A stretch of 64,000 bases of DNA, taken from Candidatus Enterococcus murrayae (GTDB taxonomy: Bacteria; Bacillota; Bacilli; Lactobacillales; Enterococcaceae). The position numbers were made by a program, and so were the translations under genes. Shown here one piece after another: positions 7,739-18,475 of the stretch. Position 1 is the first letter of the stretch, and each line of letters begins with the position of its first letter. The notes beneath the pieces were generated by a model that saw nothing but the letters and a program-made list of their open reading frames with translations, was not told where the DNA came from and ran no database searches. The stretch spans positions 1 to 64,000 of the forward strand of contig NZ_JAFLVR010000018.1 of assembly GCF_017315985.1 (NCBI RefSeq), written 5' to 3'.

Positions 7739-9040
7739 ATGAAGTTTCAACAAGGTTATTCGCAAAAGCAGCAACAAACCCAAAAATTAGCGATGACGCA
7801 GGAATTGCAGCAATCGATTCAAATTTTACAATTTAATACTGAAGAGCTGCAGGATTACGTTGAAACGGTCTCTTTAGAGAATCCGCTATTTGAAGTTGTC
7901 GCGCCAAAAATTCAAAGTGACCTGATGCAGATGCACAGTGGGGCAGTCAAGGAAGAGTCATTTATCCAAATTGCTGATCATCCAGTCTCTTTGTTTGAAC
8001 ATTTGATTAATCAGGTTCATTTGAATTATAGAGATACCTTTATTCGAGAAATCATGCTGGTTCTGGTTGAGTATGTCGATGTAAATGGGTATTTGAAGGT
8101 TGAAGAAGAAAAGATCAAAGAAGAGCTAAATGCTACGGATATTCAATATCTTGATGCGTTGACACTGTTGCAGCAGCTCGATCCACCGGGTGTAGGTGCA
8201 AGAAATTTACAGGAGTGCCTGATGCTGCAAACGGAGCAGGATGATTATGCGCCGGAGTTGGCTTATCTTCTATTAGAAGAATCATTTGATGCCATTGCAA
8301 AAAGGAAGTTTGAACAAATCGCCAAGGAATATCAAATCAGTTTGGCGCAAGTTCAGCAAATATTAGATTACATCCGAACGTTGAACCCCTTCCCAGGAGC
8401 AAGTTTTGGAGGCCAAGACTCGAACTTCATCATTCCTGATCTGACATTAGTGAGAAGAGATGGGGAATTGGTTGTTTTATCAAACAAACGCGGACAATTG
8501 CGTTTGAATTTTCAAGAAAATTATTTTAATCGGCTGAAGCAACAGGCCGATGAAGAGACGAAAATTTACTTAAAGGAAAAGCTTCAGCAATTTGAGTGGT
8601 TGAATAAGACCCTCGGTCAAAGAAAAGATACGATTTTAGAGGTTGGAAAAATCATCGTTCAACATCAAGCGCATTTCTTTGAAGACAAACAAGGGGCGTT
8701 AAAACCGTTGATGTTAAAAGATGTTGCGAAGCAATTAGAGGTTCATGAGTCAACAATCAGTCGAGCAGTGAACGGCAAGTACATCGAGACTGATTTCGGA
8801 GTCTTCGAATTACGCGGCTTTTTCGTTAATAAGGTGAATGATGAAGATACCTCTGCTGATGAAGTGAAACAACTGATTGCTTCATTAGTAGAGCAAGAAG
8901 ATAAACGCAAGCCATTATCCGACCAAAAAATTGTCGAGCTGCTCGCTGAAAAGGACCAGAAAATCTCTCGACGAACAGTAGCGAAGTATCGAGATGCACT
9001 AAATATTCCCAGCTCTTCTAAAAGAAAACGTTTTGATTAA
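7739..9040 (+). CDS. rpoN: RNA polymerase sigma-54 factor
   Basis: Sigma-54 of 433 residues, which directs RNA polymerase to -24/-12 promoters and needs an enhancer-binding activator. The glutamine-rich N-terminal activator region (MTQELQQSIQILQFN) is followed by the core-binding region, a helix-turn-helix (HESTISRAVNGKYIET) and the RpoN box near the end (SRRTVAKYRDALN). In enterococci and listeriae sigma-54 mainly drives mannose-type PTS operons; none is in this window. It sits alone between the tRNA and cggR, the usual enterococcal position. AAGGGGAAAG provides the ribosome site. Confidence 0.97.
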   Translation: MKFQQGYSQKQQQTQKLAMTQELQQSIQILQFNTEELQDYVETVSLENPLFEVVAPKIQSDLMQMHSGAVKEESFIQIADHPVSLFEHLINQVHLNYRDTFIREIMLVLVEYVDVNGYLKVEEEKIKEELNATDIQYLDALTLLQQLDPPGVGARNLQECLMLQTEQDDYAPELAYLLLEESFDAIAKRKFEQIAKEYQISLAQVQQILDYIRTLNPFPGASFGGQDSNFIIPDLTLVRRDGELVVLSNKRGQLRLNFQENYFNRLKQQADEETKIYLKEKLQQFEWLNKTLGQRKDTILEVGKIIVQHQAHFFEDKQGALKPLMLKDVAKQLEVHESTISRAVNGKYIETDFGVFELRGFFVNKVNDEDTSADEVKQLIASLVEQEDKRKPLSDQKIVELLAEKDQKISRRTVAKYRDALNIPSSSKRKRFD

Positions 9041-9067
9041 GCCGAGTTGAAAAAACTTGGCTTTTTC
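9041..9067 (+). terminator. Terminator after rpoN
   Basis: GCCGAGTT and AACTTGGC pair across a short A-rich loop and are followed by TTTTT. Confidence 0.75.
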
Positions 9068-9217
9068 CTTGCGTAGAAGACTTAAAACTGTTACACTTTG
9101 TCATGTAAGAAATTAGCAAATTTCAAATGAATGATTTGGCTTTCTTGCATTTTTTTTAAAATTCATGGGTCGCTAAAAGTCTATGAGGGACTACTTAAGT
9201 CCAACGGAGGAATTCCT

Positions 9218-10261
9218 TTGTTAAGTGAATTAAGAGTACTTGAAGCAATCGCCCCTGATGTGTTAGAGGTTGTAAAAAAAAGATACCGCATTATGCAGAA
9301 TATTTTTTGGATGCAGCCGATCGGTCGAAGAAACTTAGCTGATTCATTGGGTCTCACTGAGCGTGTGTTACGCAGCGAGACAGATTATCTTAGAGATCAG
9401 CGTTTGATAGATGTAACAAAGAGCGGTATGTTGTTAACTGAAAAAGGCGAAGGGCTATTGCAGCATCTCGAATTATTGATGGAGCAATTCACCGGCATGG
9501 ATCAGTTAGAAAAACAGCTTGCCTCACTTTTTAATATTGAACGTTGCTTGATCGTCTCTGGTAACAGTGATGAGCAGGAGAAGGTAATCGGTGAGTTTGG
9601 CGAGTTGGTTGATGAAGCATTGCAGCGTCAGCTACCAGATGGCCGAAACATTATCGCAGTGATGGGCGGGACGACAATGGCCGAAGTTGCCAGACATGTC
9701 AGCCCGTTAGAGACAGTGAAACGTCATAATCTTTTTGTTCCAGCTAGAGGCGGTATCGGAGAAGCAGTATCGATCCAAGCCAACTCAGTCAGTGCATTAA
9801 TGGCTGCAAATGCTCATGGTGAGCATCGTGCCTTATATGTACCGGAACAGCTGAGCGAAGAAGCGTATCACACACTGTTGAAAGAACCTTCGATCAGAAG
9901 TGTTTTGGCGATGATCAAAGAGGCAAATTGTGTGGTTCACAGTATCGGTAGAGCTGTACATATGGCAGCTAGACGGAAAATGTCGGAAGAAGAGATTGTT
10001 CGTCTAAAACAGAAAAATGCTGTTGCTGAATCGTTTGGTTACTTTTTTGACGAATTCGGAGCGATCGTTCATAAAGTACCGCGTATTGGATTATCATTAG
10101 AAGATATCCAAAAAATGCCGACGGTTTTAGCAGTCGCTGGTGGCAAGAGTAAAGTCAAAGCCATTACAGCGTATATGAAAAATGCTCCAAAGCAAACGTG
10201 GCTCATCACAGATGAAGCTGCTGCAAATGAGATTTTAAAAGGGAAATCCCCTTTAAAATAA
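9218..10261 (+). CDS. cggR: Central glycolytic genes regulator CggR
   Basis: SorC-family repressor of the gap operon, controlled in Bacillus by fructose-1,6-bisphosphate. About 347 residues: an N-terminal winged helix (RRNLADSLGLTERVLRSETDYL) and a C-terminal sugar-phosphate-binding domain (IIAVMGGTTMAEVARHV, VPARGGIGEAVSIQANS, VAGGKSKVKAI). I chose TTG 9218, behind ACGGAGGAATTCC; the frame opens at 9131 but there is no ribosome site there. It is the first gene of the cggR-gap-pgk-tpiA-eno cluster, 35 bases before gap. By analogy it represses its own operon; I did not find a certain operator. Confidence 0.95.
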   Translation: MLSELRVLEAIAPDVLEVVKKRYRIMQNIFWMQPIGRRNLADSLGLTERVLRSETDYLRDQRLIDVTKSGMLLTEKGEGLLQHLELLMEQFTGMDQLEKQLASLFNIERCLIVSGNSDEQEKVIGEFGELVDEALQRQLPDGRNIIAVMGGTTMAEVARHVSPLETVKRHNLFVPARGGIGEAVSIQANSVSALMAANAHGEHRALYVPEQLSEEAYHTLLKEPSIRSVLAMIKEANCVVHSIGRAVHMAARRKMSEEEIVRLKQKNAVAESFGYFFDEFGAIVHKVPRIGLSLEDIQKMPTVLAVAGGKSKVKAITAYMKNAPKQTWLITDEAAANEILKGKSPLK

Positions 10262-10296
10262 ATATATTTTTTGATTCCATAAGGAGGAAATCTTAA

Positions 10297-11298
10297 ATGA
10301 CAGTAAAAGTTGGAATTAACGGATTTGGACGTATCGGACGCTTAGCATTCCGCCGTATCCAAGATGTAGAAGGATTGGAAGTTGTAGCTATCAACGACTT
10401 AACAGACGCTAAAATGTTGGCTCACTTGTTAAAATATGATACAACTCAAGGTCGCTTTAACGGAACTGTTGAAGTTCATGAAGGTTCATTCAACGTGAAC
10501 GGCAAAGAAGTAAAAGTTCTTGCTAACCGCAACCCTGAAGAATTACCATGGGGAGACCTAGGAGTAGATATCGTATTAGAATGTACTGGATTCTTCACTT
10601 CTAAAGCAGCTGCTGAAAAACATTTAACTGCTGGTGCTAAACGTGTTGTTATCTCAGCTCCTGGTGGTAACGATGTTCCAACAATCGTTTACAACACTAA
10701 CCACGAAACTTTAACTGGTGACGAAACAGTTATCTCTGGTGCTTCATGTACTACTAACTGTTTAGCTCCTATGGCTAAAACTTTAAATGATTCATTTGGC
10801 GTTGTTGAAGGATTAATGACAACTATCCACGCTTACACTGGTGACCAAATGACTCTTGATGGACCTCATCCTAAAGGTGACTTCCGTCGTGCACGTGCTG
10901 CTGCAGCAAACATCGTGCCTAACTCAACTGGTGCTGCTAAAGCAATCGGTTTAGTTATCCCTGAATTGAACGGTAAATTAGACGGAGCTGCTCAACGTGT
11001 TCCTGTTGCAACTGGTTCATTAACTGAATTAGTTACTGTTCTTAACAAAAAAGTTACTGTTGATGAAGTAAATGCAGCTATGAAAGCAGCTGAAACTGAA
11101 TCATTCGGTTACAACACTGACGAAATCGTTTCTTCAGATATCGTAGGTATGACTTACGGTTCATTATTTGACGAAACTCAAACTAAAGTTATGACTGTTG
11201 GCGAACAACAATTAGTTAAAACTGTTGCTTGGTACGACAACGAAATGTCTTACACTGCACAATTAGTTCGTACTTTAGAATACTTCGCTAAACTTTAA
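10297..11298 (+). CDS. gap: Glyceraldehyde-3-phosphate dehydrogenase
   Basis: Glycolytic enzyme of 333 residues that oxidises and phosphorylates glyceraldehyde 3-phosphate with NAD. The N-terminal Rossmann motif [14 protein letters not shown] and the catalytic cysteine in [12 protein letters not shown] are intact, as is [14 protein letters not shown] near the end. Codon use is highly biased, as expected for a very abundant protein. The ribosome site is AAGGAGGAAA. A terminator follows, so gap can be expressed with cggR alone or with the downstream genes. Confidence 0.99.
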   Translation: MTVKVGINGFGRIGRLAFRRIQDVEGLEVVAINDLTDAKMLAHLLKYDTTQGRFNGTVEVHEGSFNVNGKEVKVLANRNPEELPWGDLGVDIVLECTGFFTSKAAAEKHLTAGAKRVVISAPGGNDVPTIVYNTNHETLTGDETVISGASCTTNCLAPMAKTLNDSFGVVEGLMTTIHAYTGDQMTLDGPHPKGDFRRARAAAANIVPNSTGAAKAIGLVIPELNGKLDGAAQRVPVATGSLTELVTVLNKKVTVDEVNAAMKAAETESFGYNTDEIVSSDIVGMTYGSLFDETQTKVMTVGEQQLVKTVAWYDNEMSYTAQLVRTLEYFAKL

Positions 11299-11335
11299 GA
11301 TTTATTCTAAACGAAAACAAATTGTCTGAAAAAAG

Positions 11336-11367
11336 GCGGGGAAGCAACGCGCTTCTCCGTTTTTTTC
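11336..11367 (+). terminator. Terminator between gap and pgk
   Basis: CGGGGAAGC pairs with GCTTCTCCG (one G-U) across AACGC and is followed by a T run. It would lower read-through from cggR-gap into pgk. Confidence 0.85.
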
Positions 11368-11379
11368 GTAAGTTTATCA

Positions 11380-11410
11380 TTGGCTCTTTTATTGGAAAGA
11401 GTTGTATAAT
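11380..11410 (+). promoter_or_regulatory. Possible pgk promoter
   Basis: TTGGCT at 11380-11385 and TATAAT at 11405-11410, 19 bases apart, lie after the gap terminator and before pgk. The long spacer makes this moderate. Confidence 0.5.
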
Positions 11411-11448
11411 AGAAAAGATTTAAAAAAATTATTTGGAGGTTTTCTTTC

Positions 11449-12639
11449 ATGGCAAAAATGACAGTTAAAGATCTTGACTTGAAAGACAAGAAAGTTTTAG
11501 TTCGTGTGGACTTCAACGTTCCTGTTAAAGATGGCGTGATTACTGATGACACTCGTATTAAAGCGGCGTTACCAACAATCAACTACATTTTAGAACAAGG
11601 CGGAAAAGCAATTTTGTTCTCTCACTTAGGTCGTGTGAAAACAGAAGAAGATAAAGCAGGCAAATCATTAAAACCTGTAGCTGTTCGCTTGAGCGAATTA
11701 TTAGGTAAAGATGTAACATTTGTACCTGAAACTCGTGGTTCTGAATTAGAAGCAGCAATCGCAGACATGAAAGACGGCGACGTAGTTGTTTTTGAAAACA
11801 CTCGTTATGAAGATATCGACGGCAAAAAAGAAAGCGGCAATGACGCTGAACTTGGTAAATACTGGGCTTCATTAGGCGATGTATTCGTTAATGATGCATT
11901 CGGTACTGCGCACCGTGCTCACGCTTCAAACGTAGGGATCGCTTCTACTGGAATTCCAACTGTTGCTGGATTCTTAATGGAAAAAGAAATCAAATTCATC
12001 GGCGAAGCTGTTGAAGAACCTAAACGTCCGATGATCGCAATCTTAGGCGGCGCAAAAGTTTCTGACAAAATCGGCGTAATCAAAAACTTGATTCCTAAAG
12101 CTGACAAAATCTTGATCGGCGGCGGAATGACTTATACATTCTACAAAGCTAAAGGTATGGAAATCGGCAACTCATTGGTAGAAGCTGATAAAGTTGACTT
12201 AGCAAAAGAATTGATTGAAGCAGCTGGCGACAAATTAGTTTTACCAGTTGATTCAATCACAGCGGCTGAATTCTCAAATGATGTTCCAACTGAAGAACAT
12301 ACTGGTGATGTTCCTGCAGGACAAATGGGACTTGATATTGGACCAGAATCAATCGCTTTATTCGCTCAAACATTAGAAGGTGCGAAAACAGTTGTATGGA
12401 ACGGACCTATGGGTGTGTTCGAAATGAGCAACTTCGCAAATGGTACAATCGGCGTTTGTGAAGCTATCGCAAATCTTAAAGACGCTACGACAATCATCGG
12501 TGGTGGGGATTCTGCAGCAGCAGCTGAACAACTTGGCTTTGCTGACAAATTCACTCACATTTCAACTGGTGGCGGCGCAAGTCTTGAATTATTAGAAGGT
12601 AAAGAATTACCAGGTCTTGCTGCAATCAACGACAAATAA
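11449..12639 (+). CDS. pgk: Phosphoglycerate kinase
   Basis: Glycolytic enzyme of 396 residues that makes ATP from 1,3-bisphosphoglycerate. The N-terminal substrate domain shows [14 protein letters not shown] and the HLGR basic patch. The C-terminal nucleotide domain shows [23 protein letters not shown] and the closing [15 protein letters not shown]. It follows a terminator and probable promoter and precedes tpiA by 61 bases. The ribosome site is TTGGAGG. Codon bias is strong, like gap and eno. Confidence 0.99.
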   Translation: MAKMTVKDLDLKDKKVLVRVDFNVPVKDGVITDDTRIKAALPTINYILEQGGKAILFSHLGRVKTEEDKAGKSLKPVAVRLSELLGKDVTFVPETRGSELEAAIADMKDGDVVVFENTRYEDIDGKKESGNDAELGKYWASLGDVFVNDAFGTAHRAHASNVGIASTGIPTVAGFLMEKEIKFIGEAVEEPKRPMIAILGGAKVSDKIGVIKNLIPKADKILIGGGMTYTFYKAKGMEIGNSLVEADKVDLAKELIEAAGDKLVLPVDSITAAEFSNDVPTEEHTGDVPAGQMGLDIGPESIALFAQTLEGAKTVVWNGPMGVFEMSNFANGTIGVCEAIANLKDATTIIGGGDSAAAAEQLGFADKFTHISTGGGASLELLEGKELPGLAAINDK

Positions 12640-12700
12640 GAAAAGTGAAATGAGCTCTTACAGCTCGTGAAGCTAGACAATTAAAAAGGAGTTTATTTAA

Positions 12701-13456
<756 letters not shown>

Positions 13457-13532
13457 TTTTTTAGAAAATTACGGTTTTTGTTTGCAACTACCGACGATTT
13501 TCACTACTATTGGTTATAAGGGTTTTTAATAA

Positions 13533-14885
<1,353 letters not shown>

Positions 14886-14921
14886 TAGAGACAGACTTAG
14901 TTGTCTACTCTTCTGATATGT

Positions 14922-14974
14922 TACCCCTGACTAGGATTTAAGGACTTTCCTTATCCTGGTCAGGGGTATTTTTT
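14922..14974 (+). terminator. Terminator after eno
   Basis: A long stem (TACCCCTGACTAGGAT with ATCCTGGTCAGGGGTA) around a 15-base loop ends in TTTTTT, closing the glycolytic operon. Confidence 0.92.
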
Positions 14975-15167
14975 ATGGAAAAGGAAAAGAACCGATTTAG
15001 TCTAGCTTAGTCGTTATTGCTAAAACTTCAAATGTCGCGAAGTAAAATAAGTTACTTTGGGGGCTAGACGATGTGTCCTGTTATGTGTTTATAATAGAAG
15101 CAAGGAACAATTATCCGTCGTAAAGAGATTGGGAATCTATTTTTACGTTATATTTTTGGAGGGATTT

Positions 15168-15869
15168 ATGAAAAAGATTGTTGGAATAGCAGTGGTATCT
15201 GCAAGTGTATTTATGTTAGCTGGTTGCAGCACAGAGAAGGAACAAAAAAGGGAAGCGACTATCTCACAGTCGTCTTCAGAGGAAAAAAAGAAACTTGAGA
15301 TTATCTGCTTCAAAACGTTTGAAACAGATGAGTTGGGTAAAGCAATCATTACTGGAACAACCGAGCCGGATGCGATCGTTTCTATTGAAAATCAAAAAGA
15401 AACCGCAGATGAACATGGCTTGTTTCGCATAGAGTATCAATTATCCGAACCAAAGACTAAAGAATTGACATTGACAGCTAAAATAAAGAATGAAGAGACT
15501 GAGAAAAAGATTCAAATTGAGCCGTCATTAAGCTATCAGCGATCTAAAGAGAGTTCCTCAACGGTTGCTGTAGCAGAAACACAACCGTCTAGCGAAACTA
15601 CTCAACCACAAACAACCCCATCGACATCGGCTGAGCAGCCGAAGAAGGACGATCAGGTCGGACAGGTTTTAGTTACGCCAAATGGTGAAGCGGTCACGGT
15701 CTTGCGTGTCCTGCCAAATGGAGAGAGAGTCGTTAGTGAGGAAACGTCTCAAGCGGATCTGAATAATGATGGTATCCTGACCTATGAAGAACTCGTTCAA
15801 GCAGAGAATGATTTAAACAAGCAAACAGAGGAAATAAGACGTAGACAACTTGAGGAACGAGAACAATAG
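15168..15869 (+). CDS. Putative lipoprotein with Ig-like and EF-hand-like segments
   Basis: A 233-residue secreted lipoprotein of unknown role. The signal peptide MKKIVGIAVVSASVFMLAGC ends in the lipobox LAGC, so the mature protein is anchored by cysteine 20. A segment from about residue 55 (TGTTEPDAIVSIENQ, DEHGLFRIEY) resembles a bacterial Ig-like repeat. A Ser/Thr/Pro/Gln-rich linker follows. Near the end DLNNDGILTYEEL fits an EF-hand or dockerin-type calcium loop. The ATG at 15168 is preceded by TTGGAGGGA; the upstream open frame lacks signals. It stands alone and shares a bidirectional terminator with the convergent permease gene. Confidence 0.85.
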   Translation: MKKIVGIAVVSASVFMLAGCSTEKEQKREATISQSSSEEKKKLEIICFKTFETDELGKAIITGTTEPDAIVSIENQKETADEHGLFRIEYQLSEPKTKELTLTAKIKNEETEKKIQIEPSLSYQRSKESSSTVAVAETQPSSETTQPQTTPSTSAEQPKKDDQVGQVLVTPNGEAVTVLRVLPNGERVVSEETSQADLNNDGILTYEELVQAENDLNKQTEEIRRRQLEEREQ

Positions 15870-15875
15870 TATTAA

Positions 15876-15909
15876 AAAAAGCTGTGAGAGCATTCTCACA
15901 GCTTTTTTT
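15876..15909. terminator. Bidirectional terminator between lipoprotein and SulP genes
   Basis: AAAAGCTGTGAGA and TCTCACAGCTTTT pair around GCAT with an A run on one side and a T run on the other, so it can serve both convergent genes. Confidence 0.9.
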
Positions 15910-15912
15910 GAG

Positions 15913-17532
15913 CTAATAGTCCTGATGCAATGCATGAAGAGCGTGTGCGACAGTAGGGTGTTGATCGGGACAATCTGTCTGTTCATCCCAAAGTTGATTG
16001 AACTGCTTTTCTACCTCTGGCTGCATGGAGGTAAAAATCAATTTTTGATTATTGATTGCAGCGGTTGAGAAATAGTCAGCAAAGATATCCCTTGCAGTTA
16101 AATCAATACTTGGAACACCACGCAGAGAAAAGATGATCCCTTCTTTATCTACAGCCTTATCCAGTTCTCTTTTCAGCTGATTAGAAGACATAAAGAATAG
16201 TGGTCCAGTAATATAAATGACGACCCAATTAGAACCTACATCAGAATGTGACATTCCCATTCTCTGCCAGTCAATGCTTTCCGTAATAATGGAAATTTTC
16301 GCACTCTTGCTGATGAAGAAAACACAGCCGAAGAGGACTCCAATGACAATTGCGATACTCAAATCAAAAATAATCGTACTGAGCATGGTCACGAAAAACA
16401 AAAGAATTGCTGTTAGGTTTTTTTGCTGAATCATGGTTTTTATCGTTGTCCATTCATGCATACGCCAGCTTGTTACAAGCAACACACCAGCCAATGCAGT
16501 CATAGGAATCTGGGACATGATTGGTGCAAAAATAATCATGGATAAAAATAAAAAGAGAGCGTGAAAAATCCCGGCCAGTCGTGTTTGGGCACCGGATTTT
16601 ATTGCTACACTGGTTCTGGCAATTGCAGCGGTTGCGGGAATCCCTCCAAAAAAAGGTAAAATCATATTGCCTATTCCTTGAGCAATCAATTCTTGATTGC
16701 TGTCAAGTTCTTTGCCAGTCATCCTTCCTGCAGCGGCACCGCAAAGCAGGCTTTCAATCATTCCTAGCATGGCAATGCTAACAGCAGGGAACAATAATTG
16801 CTTAATTAATGGAAGATTAAGCGTTGCTAAGTGTAGTCGTTCGCTGGTTAATAAGGAGGTTGGAATTTTCCCGACTTTCGCAACAGGCAGATTGAAGACA
16901 ATGGTGACTAACGTGGCTAGAATAATTGCAACTAATGAAGGGGGTAAAATTTGACTCCATTTTTTTGGATAGAAAATCAATAGGGATAAAACGAATAGAC
17001 CTAACAAAAGTGTTGGAAAATCAGGCGTGAAAGCATGACGGTAACTCATTAACTTTGCTAACGCACTTTCTCCAGCAGAAGTCGTACCGAAAAAGTTGTC
17101 GATTTGACCTAGAGCGATAATAATAGCGATACCGGAAGTAAAGCCTGTAATAACAGGTGATGGGATAAATGAGGTAAGACCTCCAAGCTTAAATAATCCG
17201 GCAATCAATAAAATGATCCCTGCGATGAATGTAGCGACTAAGACACCAGCCAACCCCTGACTGGCGATAATACCAGTTAGAATAGCTGCCATTGCACCAG
17301 TAGGTCCCGAGATCTGATAGAAACCGCCTGAAAGACTGCCAATAACGACACCTGCAATGATAGCTGTGATCATTCCGGCTGCTGCATCGGCTCCACTAGA
17401 GACGCCAAAAGCTAAGGCTAAAGGCAATGCGACTGCAGCAACAGTTAGCCCTGCCAATAAATCCTTTTGAAGTTTTCCCTTGGAGTAATGTCTAAACTCC
17501 TGTTGTAATAAACCCATGTAATGCTTGATCAT
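15913..17532 (-). CDS. SulP-family anion permease with STAS domain
   Basis: Integral membrane transporter of about 539 residues in the SLC26/SulP family (sulfate, bicarbonate or other anions). The N-terminal motif DLLAGLTVAAVALPLALAFG and GPTGAMAAILTG are typical, followed by some ten to twelve hydrophobic segments and a C-terminal STAS domain (VIYITGPLFFMSSN, FSLRGVPSIDLTA). I chose ATG 17532, with AAAGGAGTG upstream, rather than the longer frame to 17661, whose extra N-terminus is non-conserved. It is a single gene; substrate specificity cannot be read from the sequence. Confidence 0.93.
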   Translation of the reverse strand: MIKHYMGLLQQEFRHYSKGKLQKDLLAGLTVAAVALPLALAFGVSSGADAAAGMITAIIAGVVIGSLSGGFYQISGPTGAMAAILTGIIASQGLAGVLVATFIAGIILLIAGLFKLGGLTSFIPSPVITGFTSGIAIIIALGQIDNFFGTTSAGESALAKLMSYRHAFTPDFPTLLLGLFVLSLLIFYPKKWSQILPPSLVAIILATLVTIVFNLPVAKVGKIPTSLLTSERLHLATLNLPLIKQLLFPAVSIAMLGMIESLLCGAAAGRMTGKELDSNQELIAQGIGNMILPFFGGIPATAAIARTSVAIKSGAQTRLAGIFHALFLFLSMIIFAPIMSQIPMTALAGVLLVTSWRMHEWTTIKTMIQQKNLTAILLFFVTMLSTIIFDLSIAIVIGVLFGCVFFISKSAKISIITESIDWQRMGMSHSDVGSNWVVIYITGPLFFMSSNQLKRELDKAVDKEGIIFSLRGVPSIDLTARDIFADYFSTAAINNQKLIFTSMQPEVEKQFNQLWDEQTDCPDQHPTVAHALHALHQDY

Positions 17533-17559
17533 AAAACACTCCTTTATAAAAAAATACGA

Positions 17560-17587
17560 CAAAAGTCCGCAGGTAAACGGACTTTTT
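17560..17587 (-). terminator. Hairpin in the SulP gene leader
   Basis: On the minus strand AAAAGTCCG and CGGACTTTT pair across an 8-base loop, ending in a short T run, about 30 bases before the SulP start. It may act as an attenuator; no known riboswitch shape was recognised. Confidence 0.45.
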
Positions 17588-17718
17588 GAATAATAATTAA
17601 AATCATCTTTTACTATAGAATAGAACGAATAAAAGTACAATGGTTTTCTAATGATTTTCATGAAACAAGTGATTTATCGCTATTTTTTTGCAGAGTTTCA
17701 GCATTTTTTTCACTCTTT

Positions 17719-17727
17719 TGATATACT
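17719..17727 (+). promoter_or_regulatory. Extended -10 promoter for the DUF1694 gene
   Basis: TGATATACT (TGn plus TATACT) lies 38 bases before the gene, with no good -35. Confidence 0.5.
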
Positions 17728-17764
17728 ATATTTGAATGAAACATACTTATAAGGAAGTGAAAAT

Positions 17765-18214
17765 ATGGCAAACGACGAATTGCAGCAGCATTTAGATAAA
17801 GGAAGGTACGGTTCGCCGCGGATCAATCCAGATGAGCAACGGAAATATTTAGGGACTTTTCGAGAACGCTGCTTTGTAAGTATGACAGTGCGAGAGATGA
17901 GCAGTAAACAAGACCGCGAACATTTGATTGAAGAAATCAAAAAGCATCCTGAAGGCAAGCTGTTGATTAATGGGGAAGTGAGCGAAAGTCTACAAAAGGA
18001 CTTCATTGGTCTGGCTTCAAAAAATGCAACGGATTTTACTATCGTAAATGATGCAAAAGTAGAATCAGAGGACAGCATTGGCGTATTATTAGTAACAGAT
18101 CATGCGGTAAATGAAGAAATCATTGATATTGAAGAAAAATATTCATCAAATCAAGCGGAGGACAATACAGAGCCAAAGAAGAAGAGAAGCTTTTTTAGCA
18201 AATTATTTGATTAA
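17765..18214 (+). CDS. DUF1694 (YueI-like) family protein
   Basis: A 149-residue cytoplasmic protein of unknown function, similar as far as I can judge to the YueI/DUF1694 family of Firmicutes. Recognisable stretches are the opening LQQHLDKGRYGSPRINPDEQRKYLGTFRERC in broken form: GRYGSPRINPDEQRKYLGTF, then the alternating strands LLINGEVSESLQKDFIGLA. The tail is acidic and then basic (KKKRSFFSKLFD). AAGGAAGTGAAAAT precedes the start. It is a single gene upstream of pyrG, whose own promoter starts after it. Confidence 0.75.
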   Translation: MANDELQQHLDKGRYGSPRINPDEQRKYLGTFRERCFVSMTVREMSSKQDREHLIEEIKKHPEGKLLINGEVSESLQKDFIGLASKNATDFTIVNDAKVESEDSIGVLLVTDHAVNEEIIDIEEKYSSNQAEDNTEPKKKRSFFSKLFD

Positions 18215-18241
18215 GGAAAATTAAGCAACTATTAATTACAG

Positions 18242-18270
18242 TTGACATTTTTCCAAAGTGTGAGTATTAT
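18242..18270 (+). promoter_or_regulatory. pyrG promoter
   Basis: TTGACA at 18242-18247 and TATTAT at 18265-18270 with a 17-base spacer. The expected start is the GGG at 18278-18280, giving a transcript beginning GGGCAC, much like Bacillus pyrG (GGGCUC). Confidence 0.85.
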
Positions 18271-18277
18271 ACTGCTT

Positions 18278-18355
18278 GGGCACCCTTTTAGTAAGGGTCA
18301 AGTGTTTAGTGAATTCACAGCTCCCTATTCAAGTTGGATAGGGAGCTTTCTTTGT
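18278..18355 (+). promoter_or_regulatory. CTP-sensing attenuation leader of pyrG
   Basis: The leader starts with GGGC, and its terminator (AGCTCCCTATTC paired with GGATAGGGAGCT, then a T-rich run) carries the pyrimidine stretch CUCCC in the 5' arm. In Bacillus subtilis pyrG, low CTP causes polymerase to add extra Gs at the start, and the poly-G pairs with this stretch and prevents termination. Every element of that mechanism is present here; its operation in this organism is inference. Confidence 0.8.
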
Positions 18356-18475
18356 TTGGTTCTACGGATGATTTTTTTCGCTTATTATCAAAAAAGCTGA
18401 GAGAGTTCGTTTTGCCTTTCAAAGTGTATTTTCTAAACGTTTCCTGCAAACTAGTATGAAGGAGTTTTTTCATTT

